Assembly: GCA_954871525.1 (NCBI GenBank)
Contig: OX940868.1
Location: 22,749,056 to 22,813,055 of the forward strand
Direction of reading: 5' to 3'
Length of the DNA stretch: 64,000 nt
Source: Parietaria judaica
Taxonomy: Eukaryota; Streptophyta; Magnoliopsida; Rosales; Urticaceae
Program-made: the position numbers and the translations under genes
Part shown: positions 36,760 to 48,374 of the stretch, piece after piece
How positions within the stretch are numbered: position 1 is the stretch's first letter
How the letters are laid out: each line of letters begins with the position of its first letter
Notes under the pieces: model-generated
Seen by the model: the letters and a program-made list of their open reading frames with translations, nothing else
Told to the model about the DNA's origin: nothing
Databases searched by the model: none

Positions 36760-38812
36760 ATGCAAGGAGGTGGTGGCGGCGGCGGTGGAGGAAGAGGAAG
36801 AGGTGGAAGATATCCATTTTTTGCAATTCCAGACCCTTTTGCCGGTTTTTCAGGGAGTCCGTTCTCTGCATTCCCCGACCCTTTTGCTGGATTTCCCGGG
36901 ATACAGAGCCCGTTTAGTGATCCTATTTTTAGTAGTCCGTTTGGGGGAGCGAGCCCGTTTAGTGATCCTTTCTTTGCCAACCCGTTTGGCTCAAGCTTGT
37001 TTGGACCGATGGGAACTCCTGCTGTGGAAATGCGTCCGAATGGGTTTATCGGGCAGCAGAGTACTACCGAGCCTAGACAGCCGAGAGGCCCGATAATTGA
37101 GGAAATTAATTCAGACGACGAAAAGGACAATGCTGATGATGAGCCTAGAGAAAATCCGAGAAAGCATCGGAGGACTAACTACGGAGCATATGTTGAAGAT
37201 CCCGATGATGCAGCTGAAGGTATAAGATGTTTGGGTGTTTCTAGTATTAAATTCCGTTTGAAAGTCCATAACAAATCTCGCAATACACGAATGTCGAAAG
37301 AGTGAAATCAATGATGAAATAATATATTCGTTGGTTGGAGTAGTTTAGGCTCTTCGTATTTGGTTTGTTCTCTTTTATGACAACTGTTCTTTACTTGATT
37401 TTTTATTATTCCATTTTTTAACCTTGTGAATTAAGATTTAATTGCTTGTGTCCTGTATTGCAGAGAAGAAGAGTATGCATTTGGTGCTGGGAAATGAAAA
37501 CACCGCATTCAGTCAAAGGCATTTGCAGCCTTCAGGCCATAGCTTCACGTTTCAGAGCTCGTCTGTCACTTACGGAGGCCCTAATGGAGCTTATTATACA
37601 TCTTCAAAGACGAGAAGAACGGGAAGTGACGGTGTAAGATATCCAGAATGTTATACTTCATTAGCTTGCAATTAAATTGATTAAGTAACTTTAATCACTC
37701 ACCAATTGCTCTTAACGAATGAACAGATCAGTTTTGAAGAAAGCAAAGAAGCCGATACTACTACCGGTCGGGCAACTCACAACGTATCGAAAGCCCTCCA
37801 CAGCAAGGTATATCATTGAGTTTGATTGATAATATAAAAGAGTAATCTATAGGCTTCACCCTCATTAAGGCTTTTATCATGTCGTTTCGTTCTTTTAGGG
37901 CCATTCAGTAAGCAGAAAGCTCAACCCCGATGGTAAAGTGGACACTATGCAGATGCTACACAACCTTAATGAAGGTACTTCACGCCAATATAATATGCTC
38001 GTACAAATAAGCTCGTAGGATTACTATTACCGCGCCTAAGAAGAATCGAGGACTGATGGGTTATGTATTTTTTGAATCTATCAGATGAGGTTCCTGGTTT
38101 CGAGCAGGCTTGGAAGGGAACTGCCCAGAAAAGTTTCCCCGGATTTGTTGGTCGCGAAAGAATTGGTAAGTTGGGTTTTCCTTTAATTCGGGTTATTAGG
38201 AAGGTATGTTTTGGACACTTCTGTTGAGTATTTATAGCGATTTATCGAGTTTAAGATTAAGATACATATATTGAGTAGCGGCAAAACCGGCTCCGGTCGT
38301 GCAGGAATTCTCCCAAAAAATAAAAATAAACCCTAATTAAACCTTGTTTTTATAGGAGCTAGCAGCAGCGGATACAATGCCCGGGGAGGCCGGGCTTTTC
38401 CTAGTACAGAATTTTCCCAGAATAGTAGGGGCAATATCGGAAGTTCTTTTCCTCAAATAAAAGAAGCCGGTAAGTTGGGTTTCCTTTAATTTGGGTTATC
38501 AGGAAGGTATTTTTGGAAACTTCTATTGGGTATTTATACTGATTTATTGTGTTTAAGATTAAGATACATATAATGAGTAGCGGCAAAACCTCCGATGGTG
38601 CAGAAATTCTCCCAAAAAATAAAAATAAACCCTAATTAAACCTTGTTTTTATAGGAACTAGCAGTAGCGGACACAATGGCCGGGGAGGCCGGGCTTTTCC
38701 TAGTACGGAATCTTCCCAGAATAGTGGGGGCAATATTAGAAGTGCTTGTCCGCTAATAAAAGAAGCCGGTACAGGGAACGAGGACGACTTTTCTCGCGGG
38801 CCTCGGGTTTAG
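36760..38812 (+). CDS. Myeloid leukemia factor (MLF)-family protein
   Basis: Seven exons: 36760-37219, 37464-37633, 37727-37807, 37899-37974, 38085-38165, 38356-38469, 38655-38812; 379 aa. The N-terminus is a Gly run then RGRGGRYPFF, followed by repeats of PDPFAGF and SDPFF/SPFG. An acidic patch (EEINSDDEKDNADDE) comes next. The MLF core follows (HSFTFQSSSVTYGGPNGAYY, TRATH-like ATHNVSKALHSKGHSVSRKL, then FEQAWKGTAQKS). These fit the Mlf1-interacting family; in animals MLFs bind transcription and chromatin partners, but the plant role is not established. Exons 6 and 7 are tandem duplicates of each other (GASSSGYNARGGRAFPSTE versus GTSSSGHNGRGGRAFPSTE), both in frame and both with good splice sites. 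The final exon adds a short unique tail. Confidence 0.88.
38166..38760. repeat. 304-bp tandem duplication (intron plus exon) in the MLF gene
   Basis: 38166-38469 (intron 5 + exon 6) is repeated from 38470 onward (intron 6 + most of exon 7). Both copies start GTAAGTTGGGTTT and carry the same intron words and acceptor (TTTTTATAG). Divergence is modest and unit length keeps phase, so the duplication is neutral to the frame. Confidence 0.92.
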
Positions 38813-39255
38813 ATACGAACGCGCTTTATCAATGGAGACTGTTAGTTTTAGTGTGCTGTAATATGCTTTTAGAATTACAAATGTTTGGTTTCAGTGTTTC
38901 AGAGAAACTTGATACAAACAGAACAGAACGAAGTGAAAGAGAAAATTGAATATACGCATTCCGAATTTCGAATTCGAACGGTTACCGAATGCGAATGAAA
39001 ATCGAATACTCAAATATGGTTAAAGTTTGATAATTATTTCCACAATATATTCATCACTCATGATATTTTGTTTTTAGTTAGCTAGTCTATATCTCTATCA
39101 TAAATTTTTTTATATGATAGTGAATATAAATTTTTAATCCACACTGAATCGTAGATCGACATTTTTGCTCGATTTTGATCATATCTTTTTTAGGACCGAT
39201 TCTACCCTTACTGAATATCGAATATCTGATAAATTCAATTTTTAATATGTCGCAG

Positions 39256-39299
<44 letters not shown>

Positions 39300-39461
39300 T
39301 TCAATACATTTGCATAGTGAGCCACACAGAAGGAGCCTTTTATTGTTATTAGAGTCACAAGTACTATTTTGTTTTTCCAAAAAAAACAACACTCATTTTT
39401 TGTCGGATAAAATTGTTAAAACTCTAATAGAAACATGCCACAAGGACTAAAATAACCAGTA
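38813..39461. other. Intergenic DNA downstream of the MLF gene
   Basis: AT-rich; holds an (AT)n tract at 39259-39296. No gene supported. Confidence 0.6.
39259..39296. repeat. (AT)n microsatellite
   Basis: About nineteen AT units. Confidence 0.93.
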
Positions 39462-39470
39462 AAAAAAGTT

Positions 39471-40535
39471 GGGCAATTAGCGGCATAAGTGGCCAAGGTT
39501 TTTGAATTTCCTTAGGCATGATGCCAATGCCTAAAAACGACGGTAAAAGTCCCCAATGTGCACTAATCACTCTAATCACAAAATTTCATCCAACTAATTG
39601 GATGAATGTTAGTCAACTAATGATGTGGCAGTGTTGACCGCCACGCGGACAACTACATGGCATGCCACGTCATTTTTAAATTTAATTTGTTTCCACATCA
39701 TTATTTAATTAGTCGTGATATTATTAATAAATACATAAATTTATTTCATATTTATTTTATTTTATTAAATTATCATAAGATGTAAGTATTTAAAACTCTT
39801 AAGTATCCATCAAAAAAAAAAAACTCTTAAGTAGGATAATATTTACAATTTTAGTAGTATTTTCAGCAACTACCCGAAAATAAACTTATAAGTAGGATAA
39901 TATTTACAATTAGTAGTATTTTCAACAACTAACCGAAAATAAACTTATAAGTAGGATACTATTTACAACTTTAGTAGTATTTTCAACCACTACCCGAAAA
40001 ATGACGGATAATTATCGAAAAGATATCTCACATATTAATGGATATGTTTGTTATTTAAATTGCTATATCCATTACATTTTGACAACAAATACCTTTGATG
40101 TAGTAATTTAGTGCTTTGTTTATCTGGGTTTGGTCATGGTTCCAAAATACAAATACAAAATATTTTGATTACTTATTTGGATGACACGTGGGACAGCTTA
40201 GGAAAGAGAGAGAGAGAGAGAGTGTGTACACGTGGCAACGTGGGAGAGGGCGAGAAAATAAGTAGTCTTCGTAAAAAAAATTAAAAATAAAATAAAATAA
40301 AAAAGACGTGGCAATTTTTTTTTATAAAAAAGACGACATGGCGTGCCACGTAGATGTCCGCGTGTCAGTCAACACTGCCACATCATCATTTGACTAACAA
40401 TCATCCAATTAGTTGGATGGATTTTTGTGATTAGAGTGATTAGTGCACATTGGGGACTTTTGCCGTCGTTTTTGGTCATTGGCATCATGCCTAAGGAAAT
40501 TCAAAAACATTAACCACTTATGCCGCTAATTACCC
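39471..40535. mobile_element. Non-autonomous Mutator-like element with long inverted repeats (1,065 bp)
   Basis: Left arm from 39471 and right arm ending at 40535 are inverted copies over roughly 200 bases each (termini GGGYAATTAGCGGCATAAGT). An exact 9-bp TSD AAAAAAGTT lies at 39462-39470 and 40536-40544. The centre carries three approximately 60-bp tandem repeats at about 39822-40005 (AAGTAGGATA...TAGTAGTATTTTCA). No transposase. A 9-bp TSD and long TIRs are the Mutator signature. It lies about 100 bases upstream of the release-factor start. Confidence 0.9.
39822..40005. repeat. Three ~60-bp tandem repeats inside the Mutator-like element
   Basis: Three successive copies starting with CTTAAGTAGGATAATA or CTTATAAGTAGGATA and ending CCGAAAA, with small deletions between copies. 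Confidence 0.8.
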
Positions 40536-40638
40536 AAAAAAGTTCGATGATATAGTATTACTTAAAAAATTTGGTATTTATGCCGCTAATATCCCTATAT
40601 AATATCCAACTTAATAAAAAGCAACAACAAAGATTGGT

Positions 40639-42422
40639 ATGGTAGCGAGTGCAATTTGGAGCTCGGAAATGGCGATTCTCAGAGCCTCAGCGAGCCTCAT
40701 CCTCGCCAGAATCATCCTCCAACCTCCTCTCTCGCTCTCCCTCTTCTCGGATTGCCGATTCCGGGTCGATTCTGTCGGGTTCGGCGTCGCCGGTCGAGCT
40801 TCGCAGCGGGGAATCAGCGCCGGGAACCTCCGCTGCGACGCCGCCGGAAGCGGCGGCCAGAAGGTCTCCGCTCGGCTGTCGCAGATGAAGCAGCTCCTGA
40901 AGGAGGCCGAGGAGCGAGCTCTCGACTTCGACGAAGGTCCCACCCCCAAAATCACCATAGGTATTCTCAGTCTTTGCGATTGCAAGATTAAGATTTGATT
41001 TTCACCTCTTCATCGTTCTGAATTCGTGATGATTTCCTTGAATTTCAACAAGATTAGTGCAAGTAAAGCTTTTTCTAGTGTAGCTGAAATTTTGTGTTGA
41101 CAGGTTTGGATGTTGGTACTAAATTTTAGGGTTAATGGTGGCATATATACCTAACTTGTACTCAACTGAAGCGGCGTCGACTCAAGTTTTTTTACAGTGT
41201 CTTATATACTTAAGTTCTGTTTTACCGCGGATTTGAGCAAGTGCTTTTAAAACTAAGGTAATTTTGCCGTAAAATTTTTATTTTCCATGTTCTTCGGAGA
41301 ACATAATTCATTGGACAACAAAGTACTAAAGTTAAAATGGATGAAATTATCAAAACACTCAGGAAAACACAACTTGAGTATATATGCCACTGAAGAAAAA
41401 AAAACTTTAGTCTACAGCTGCTCCACTTTAGTGCTAACTTAGGTATATATGCCACCATTAACTCTAAAGTTTATAGTTGATATATCATCTTATGTGTGAT
41501 AAATAGCTTCCATGGTGATGAACCAGAGATCATCTATGATTATTTCTCTGTTTTTGTAGATCACGTGACGGTAGGTTTTGCTAGAAGCGGCGGTCCTGGC
41601 GGTCAGAATGTTAACAAATGTTAGTTCATCCGTTCGTTGTTTCGTCTCGTTGTCCAGTTATTTTATGAATTAGTTCTAGTTTTTTATATGATTTATATTT
41701 GGTTGTGCTTAAGAATTCAGTGAACACAAAGGTGGACATGCGATTCAACCTCAAGAACGCGGACTGGCTCGGCGACAAGATCAGAGAGAAGATTATGCAA
41801 ATGGTTCATTGGTTTTTTGTTTTATTTTCCGAGATTGGTTGCATTCTTGGTTCATAATTTAAAATTTATTTGGCTAAATAGGAAAAGAATCGAATAAACA
41901 AGGACGGCGAGCTCGTGATATCGTCGACGAAGACTCGAACGCAAAAGTTAACTGCTTTCCTCTTGCTGTCCAACTTGCCCATGTTGCTTACATGACTGAT
42001 TTCGTTCGATTGTTCTTCAGGGGAAACATTGACGATGCTTTGGAAAAACTTCAGGTAATTAACGGGAAATTCTTTAATCGAATCACGAGCCTTCATATTG
42101 GCGGTTTATCAAGTAATCTCCGATATCTTTTACCGTTACGAGAGGTGATAGTTTATGACTTGCGCTACAGGCAATCATTGACGCGGCTGCTTATGTGCCG
42201 CCACCGCCTTCCGAGGAGCAAAAGAAGAAAATAGAAAAGATGTGAGTTTGAGCTTGAGCTTGCCAATTAATGTATTTATTTCGAGTCCGACCTGTGTTCC
42301 GTTATCGATGTCGTTTTGTGTTTTGTTGAAGGGCCGCTATCGGGGAGCACAAACGACTTAAAAGCAAGAAGGTGCTTTCAGATAAAAAGGCGTTCAGAAG
42401 GAGCCGTGACAGCTGGGATTAG
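40639..42422 (+). CDS. Class I release factor-like peptidyl-tRNA hydrolase (ICT1/ArfB type), organellar
   Basis: Hydrolyses peptidyl-tRNA on stalled ribosomes; expected in mitochondria (or plastids). Seven exons: 40639-40960, 41560-41619, 41721-41803, 41882-41946, 42021-42054, 42171-42241, 42332-42422; 241 aa. Residues 1-60 are rich in Arg, Ser and Ala with few acids (RASASLILARIILQPPLS), a plausible transit peptide. The RF-1 domain contains ARSGGPGGQNVNK with the catalytic Gly121-Gly122-Gln123. NTKVDMRFNLK follows, and a basic tail (HKRLKSKKVLSDKKAFRRSR) typical of ICT1/ArfB inserts into the mRNA channel. The codon-recognition domain of true release factors is absent. Matches, from memory, Arabidopsis At1g62850. 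Intron 1 hosts a small Mutator-like element. Confidence 0.92.
41128..41463. mobile_element. Small Mutator-like MITE in intron 1 of the release-factor gene (336 bp)
   Basis: Arms: AGGGTTAATGGTGGCATATA at the left and its near-complement (TATATGCCACCATTAACT) at the right. 9-bp flanks CTAAATTTT (41119-41127) and CTAAAGTTT (41464-41472) differ at one base, consistent with an older TSD. No coding capacity. Confidence 0.8.
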
Positions 42423-42879
42423 CCAATCTGATGCGACGGTGCCAGATTTGTCATCTATGTCGGAATGAATTAAGACTGTAAATGAGCTCTAATATTGTAT
42501 TATTAATTATCTTATGCTCGACCATAAATCAATATAGCAATTTGGCATTGGCCTTTAACCTTCTGGCAAATTCGCTAGTACATCAAACATGTCAGAATGT
42601 GACCCGAATCCGCTTTCAAGGCCGGACCCGCTCTAAACTTTCGCAGTGCAACTCAAAATTGTCGGGACTGTTTTAGGTCGTAATTTGCACGCAAACATGT
42701 CGTTTCAATATTTTGCATTTAACTTTCTAGCTAATTGTGTTCGTTTTATAACAAATGCTTCTGGAACGAATGTCAGTTGTATTCCACTAGTATGAAAAAC
42801 TTCGTCCCTTTATTAAAAACGACAGGTCGTATCGCAGCAGGGAATATTATTACGAGCGACAGTTATATATTAACTATTA
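42423..42879. other. Intergenic DNA
   Basis: 3' flank of the release-factor gene; no further feature seen. Confidence 0.6.
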
Positions 42880-42888
42880 ATTAAATAA

Positions 42889-43423
42889 GGGTTAATCCCG
42901 GCAAAAGTACCAATAATTTTAAATAACGGACTAATAAGTTTCAATTCTTTTTTTTTGCCCGGACAAAGTTTCAATTCTTTTGTTTTGTATCCCTGTAGGT
43001 ACCTCCGTCAAATTTTTTTTCCTCCGTTACTCACGCCACGTCAAAGTTTTGGTTTTGTATTCCAATGCTTTTTTTTACCCGAATAAAGTTCCAATTCTCT
43101 TTTTGTCTCATATCACTATTGTAAAAATTCTAAACCATGGATTATGTTGTTTTCGGCGTTGAATTAAAAAGTAATTTTGCTCCCTTTTAAGTTCATATCC
43201 ACGATTATCTTTGACCATCCAACTTCTTATGGCTAATTTCTCTGAAAATGTGGATAAATTTTTGTAACGGTGGCATGATTAACAGTGGAGGACGATTTTT
43301 TTTACGGAGGTACCAATAGGGACACAAAACTAAAGAATTGGAACTTTATCCGGGCAATAAAAAAGAATTGGAATTTCTTGGTCCATTTTTTGAAAGTATT
43401 GGTACTTTTGCCGGGATTAACCC
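42889..43423. mobile_element. Non-autonomous Mutator-like element (535 bp)
   Basis: Inverted termini GGGTTAATCCCGGCAAAAGT on both ends, extending about 130 bases with interruptions. Exact 9-bp TSD ATTAAATAA at 42880-42888 and 43424-43432. No transposase. Confidence 0.92.
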
Positions 43424-43432
43424 ATTAAATAA

Positions 43433-44041
43433 TAATAAAGAAATTAAATATTAATTAATTATACCATATTTATTTTGCTACGATTAAATTTAACGAATTA
43501 TAAATTGTAAGGAAAAACCCTAATAAAGTATTAGCTATTTAAAAGAATATCACCCTTCGGCGCCGTTGACTTTCTCTGTCGCCGGTGGTTTGACTTTCTT
43601 CAGTATCCACTTCACTTGTTTGCCGGTAAGTTGACTTTCCGTTGACCAAACTTTATTTTAAGTTTAACAATTTTGGAGCTTTTCGTTTCTGTCCAGGGTC
43701 CTCAACGATTGATTATTGATACCATAAGTTGTTAAACTTTTTACTTCGAGTTTAACAATCTATTGACATTGTTTATAGATCGTTAGAACCAGTGTGTTGT
43801 TGCTTGATTGCTTGGAAGTGTAGATATATTGATCAATCGATTATAGATTTGACATATATGTTTCAATGCTTGTTTTGATTCAGTCTTTGATTTTCTTAAG
43901 GTTGATCTCGAAGCTGAAATAGCGGGAATCATCTCATAATGGGTTTTTGGGGTCAGTTTTAATTCACTTTGTTCTTCAGAATCAATTAAAGTATTCATCT
44001 TTGTCGCTATAATTAACGCACTTCGATTATCAGCTTTTCTG
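43433..44041. other. Upstream region and leader of the F-box gene
   Basis: A GC-richer stretch at 43558-43625 (CGGCGCCGTTGACTTTCTC) followed by a GTAAGTTG donor-like site looks like a noncoding first exon. The stretch just before the ATG is repeated upstream of the second F-box copy (46740-46790). Confidence 0.45.
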
Positions 44042-46273
44042 ATGTTCGGTCCGCGGAGCAGCAATCGGCAAAAGAAAGTCGAAAAGTGAGTTTCGCTCAT
44101 AGTTCCGCCTTAGCTTGACAATTAAATTCTTTAATTGCGTTAATGGATTAATAAATTATCCAGGAAGAGACAGAACAAGAAGAGGAAGCGTGATGAAAAT
44201 CCCGGTGTAATTAACGCCAGCGGGTTGATAGCTGAAGATCTTCAAATAGGCGCGCTGGACAATAGAAAAGCTTCCGACAATAGTACGGTAAGTTTAAATA
44301 CTTGCTTCTATATTTACTGCTGACAATGGTTGTATTGATTCTCTTATTTTCATAATCAATTGTTAATCTTAAGCAATCGTTTGAACTTATTACTTGATTA
44401 TCGTCCTCTAGGTATAACGAGTGTGTTATTGTGTAACATTTTTAAGCTTTGGTTTGTAGGCAAAGGTTGTCATGAAGCATAAAGCGGGCAAGAAAATAGA
44501 CTTAATTTCCGACCTTCCTACATTTATTTTGCATCGGATATTGTCATTTCTATCTCGCGAAGATGCAGCTAAAACCTTTTTGTTGTCGAAGCAATGGAAT
44601 TTGACTCGGAAATCCTTTCCTATATTAGAGTTTCCTGAAATATATATCTACGAGGACAAGGAGACTAAAGGAAAATACTTGGACTACGTGGATAGGTCTT
44701 TGCGGTTCTTCGCTCAACACAAGCTCCGCATGAAGAGCGTGTATTTAGATTTATGTATTGCAGCTCCGGATCGTTTTCCGGTAATCAATACATGGTTGCC
44801 ATTAGCTCTTCACAGTGGTGCTTCCAAAATATGGTTCCAGTCATATATGTACCGTCTCCCTGAAACAACATTCGTAGTCAACTCATCACTACTGTGCGGT
44901 TCTTCCGTGTTTTTCCACTTGAAAAAACTAGACCTACAATTTGTCATCTTAAGTGAGGGCATTGTTCGCGATATCAACAACAATTGTCCTAACCTCACCG
45001 AGCTTGTTCTTAGTCACTTTGAGTTGAAAACTCTCAATATTTCCAAGCCTAATAAGCTTGTGACTCTAAAGATATTATGTAATAATACAGTAGACAATGT
45101 TTCAGTTGATGCCCCCTCTCTCACTCACTTTTCCTTTTATGGCAAAGAATGTCTGATTGATTTGACTTCTTGCTGTAATCTGAGAAAACTTGAGTTGGAA
45201 AAGATTGTTTTCACCGATCTGTTTCATCAACATATCTCTCGATTTCCTTTCTTAGAGGTTCTAGATTTGGAAGATTGCCTTCTTCCGCAAAAGTTTCGGA
45301 TCTCTTTGCAGCGGCTTAAGTTTCTCCGACTATCTTGTTTCGATGAGATGGAAGCTATAAAAATTGTTGAAATTGATGCTCCAAATCTGTCAAAATTTGA
45401 GCTCGAATCAGACTTTGCAGTTTTGCCACAGTTGGTTTCAACAAACATCATTCCTGGTTGCATGGATATAAGTTTGAGTATGAACATCACAGATGGCCAA
45501 AGCAGAACTCTTTTTTTCCTTCAGATAAGGGAATATCTTGCAAGTGCTCCTTTTGATGCTATAATCTTTACTCCAATGCCGGTATAACTTTACATTCTCG
45601 ATTGCGTCTTTTTGTAAGTCGGTCGAGTTTGTCCCAATTGATTATTGGTTTTATTTTAAATGGCAGGAATTCCGTTTTTATGAAGGCCTGAGTTTTAATA
45701 CTGAAGAATTGAGAGAAGCTATAATTCCCCCATTGGTGGAAGTGGACTGTTTAAACCTCGAGAATATAGTCCAAGAATCGGGTTGGCCCACCTTTCTACA
45801 AGGATTGATTTGGACTTGTCATCCTAGCACGGTGACGATGTGCGATTGCTATCATACTTGCATAAAGGTACTATTCCTTATGACAACCCGGATTCTGGTT
45901 ACCAAGGAAAAAAGAAAACCCTAGACTTTCATTGCGCGTAGTATTTTAATTAGTGTGTTTTTATTCCCGCCTTCTTATCTCAAGGCATTTGGAGAAAAAC
46001 TTTTCCACAGTGGATTACAAACGTTAAAAGAATCCTCTTGTTTTGCTTTGTGTGTAGATTTTTTGCCAGATGGTGAAGCAAAGTAAATGCCTTAGAGCTG
46101 CAAAAATTCAGAGCATGGGAGGAATTCCGTTAAACATAAAAAGCACCGGAGGAATCGAACACAAGCAGTTTGATCACGTGATAAACATTCTCTCTTCTGT
46201 TCCAATGTATGGTGACATAGTCTTCAAGCTGGAGTGGGATCGCTCTGCGATTCAAGGATTAACCGTATTTTAG
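44042..46273 (+). CDS. F-box/LRR protein
   Basis: Probable SCF ubiquitin-ligase substrate receptor. Five exons: 44042-44085, 44164-44287, 44460-45581, 45667-45867, 46058-46273; 568 aa. The first two exons encode a basic, nuclear-localisation-like leader (KRQNKKRKRDENPG). The F-box is at about residues 69-102 (DLISDLPTFILHRILSFLSR, then EDAAKTFLLSKQW). Leucine-rich repeats fill residues 120-400 (HLKKLDLQFVIL, CCNLRKLELEKIV, FPFLEVLDLEDCLL, LQRLKFLRLSCFD). The C-terminal exons lack a clear FBD but keep an FDHVINILSSVPM block. It is intact. A broken tandem copy follows 500 bases downstream. Such genes are often recently expanded in plants and targets cannot be predicted. Confidence 0.88.
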
Positions 46274-46790
46274 CTTTCATATTCGTAACGTTAAATTTTA
46301 AATTATCTTAATAGTCTTTTGCTTAGAAATTTGACCTCTATTATGATTATGATTATGTGACTGCTTTTGTTATCATAGCCTTCTGACTTGTTGCAACTCA
46401 GTTGAGATAACGGAATAGTAGGCAAATTGGACTAATCAGATAATGATTGAATACATATAAATAAACAAAGAGTGGGTTTCTTATACCAACTACCAAGTGC
46501 AAAGCAAATTTCACAATAACTTGTGTAACAAGTTTCAACAATGTTTGGGTAGATAGTTTACCAAATATTAATCAATTATACCATATCTTTTTTTTAATAT
46601 ACGATTATAAATTGTAAAGAAACACCTTAATAAAGTAATATATATATATATATAAAGAAGCTAACACTTTTTCACAACATCACCGTTAGCCGCCATTCAT
46701 CGCCATTAATATATCTATGATGTTCATGCCTGTGTTATAGTATTCATCTTTGTCGCTGTAATTAACACATTTCGATTATCAGCTTTTCCC
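46274..46790. other. Intergenic DNA between the tandem F-box copies
   Basis: AT-rich. The final 50 bases match the sequence before the ATG of copy 1, marking the start of the duplicated block. Confidence 0.6.
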
Positions 46791-46947
46791 ATGTTTGGCC
46801 CGCGGAGCAACAATCGGAGCCCGAAATCTAAGAGGCCGAAGAAAGTCCAAGAGTGAGTTTCGCTGATAGTTCCGCCTTAGCTTGATAATTAAATTATTTA
46901 ATTGCGTTAATCGATTAATAGTTTATCCATGATGAAAAAGAACAAGT

Positions 46948-47303
46948 TGATACGTGCCCGAAAGATCGATAACTCGAAATGGGATTATAGAAAATACCGG
47001 CCAAACACTCACAAACCCAATCTCTGAGAGATTAAGTTTTTGAATGATTTTTGGCTGCGTTTTCATTTATCGAAGCTCTCTTAAATAGAGCATGGAATTA
47101 CAACCTAATGGGCCGGACCGGGCCCGATTATTAAACCTCTAACATAATTAACTTTAAATAATTAAAATGAAAAGACATACTTAAATAATTAAAACGTCTA
47201 ACTCAACTAAATTATCCTAAACGCTTAATTAAAATAACCCACGTAATCAAATAACGACTCTTATAAAATAAACGACTTAATCCTAAACTCCGGGGCCGTA
47301 TCA
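46948..47303 (-). repeat. 3' outer LTR (356 bp)
   Basis: TGATACGTGCCC at one end and GGGGCCGTATCA at the other; perfect 7-bp terminal inverted repeat TGATACG/CGTATCA. The polypurine tract of interior 2 abuts it at about 47304-47322. Confidence 0.93.
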
Positions 47304-47345
47304 TTACTCCCCTTCTCCACTTTGAGCTTGTCCTCAAGCTCAAAT

Positions 47346-48374
47346 TTAATAATCTTCGCTGACGTAGTCGCAACCCCGATTGTAAACGTTGTAGGCCTCG
47401 TAACCGTTGTTGTAGGCAGCATTGTACGCGCCCTCATTGTAAGCATTATGTGCACGCTCGTCGTAGTCATTGTGTGCGCCCTCGCCGTAGTCATTGTGTC
47501 CGCCCTCAATGTAGTACCCGCCCTCTTTGTGGTCGTCGTGTCTACCCTCGTCGTAGTCATTGTATGTATCCTCTCTGTAGGTTTGATTCATGCTCTCTTC
47601 ATAAGCATTGTACGACCTTTCACCAGTGGTATCGTATACACTTTCACTATACGCGTCACTCGCACCCTTACCGTAGCTTCCGTCCGCACCTTCGTGAAAG
47701 TCGTCGTTCTCGCTCCTTTCGTCAGTCACATACTCTCCATAGGCATAATCCCCATCATCGCCCAAGGTCTTATATTCAACCTCGTTGTACGCACTCTCAC
47801 GGTCTTCATCCTTCCCCCCATCGTAGATGTAAATCTCTCCATAGTTGTCTACCTCAGAATATTTTGGTGATAAATTGCTACTTCCATAGCCACTGTAGAC
47901 TGAATCTTGTTCCGGCGGTACCTCGCCGTTGCTATCACCTTCGTCTAAGGCTCGTTCCTGCCAATTCTCCCCTGAATACTTCTCTTCGTGACTCATCATC
48001 ACTTCGTCAGTCCACTCTTCTCTTTGGAATCCATTTCCTTCCGATGCATTCTGCTGCCCCATCTCAATGCCTTCACTTCCACCTACCACTTCATATTTTG
48101 GTATTTCATAGTGTCGTGGTCTAGGAGTGCGAGAACTCCCCTGGAAGTCACGACTATTAGCTGAGTAGACCAATTCACTGCATGTTGTACCTCCTCTGCC
48201 GTCTCCGGCGAACTGTTCTCCACCGCCCACCGAAGCCTCACGGTGACGACCAGCGCCTCCTGCACGACCCTCTTCGCGCTCCAAAGGTCTTGCCATGTGC
48301 CCTGATCGTTGGGCTTGGTGTAGAACTGGCCTGTGCGGCATCCCTACTGGGCCCAAATTGTAATCCTGACCCAT
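47346..48374 (-). CDS. Interior 2 ORF: lysine-valine motif and tyrosine/acidic repeat protein
   Basis: The frame is open on the minus strand from the PBS (about 49150) to TAA at 47346-47348, some 600 codons, but the first in-frame ATG is only at 48374 (342 aa). The part before the ATG contains repeated (L/T)AKVPK and AKVSK motifs with Gly/Glu/Ser-rich filler. The C-terminal 200 residues are built of Tyr-acidic/Asn units (YGEGAHNDYDERAHNAYNEG), ending CDYVSEDY. No known domain is present. The nucleotides for FELEDKLKVEKGSNDTAP, a pol-tail-like peptide, follow in another frame. Translation would need a non-AUG start or the internal ATG. It is retroelement-encoded, function unknown. Confidence 0.5.
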   Translation of the reverse strand: MGQDYNLGPVGMPHRPVLHQAQRSGHMARPLEREEGRAGGAGRHREASVGGGEQFAGDGRGGTTCSELVYSANSRDFQGSSRTPRPRHYEIPKYEVVGGSEGIEMGQQNASEGNGFQREEWTDEVMMSHEEKYSGENWQERALDEGDSNGEVPPEQDSVYSGYGSSNLSPKYSEVDNYGEIYIYDGGKDEDRESAYNEVEYKTLGDDGDYAYGEYVTDERSENDDFHEGADGSYGKGASDAYSESVYDTTGERSYNAYEESMNQTYREDTYNDYDEGRHDDHKEGGYYIEGGHNDYGEGAHNDYDERAHNAYNEGAYNAAYNNGYEAYNVYNRGCDYVSEDY

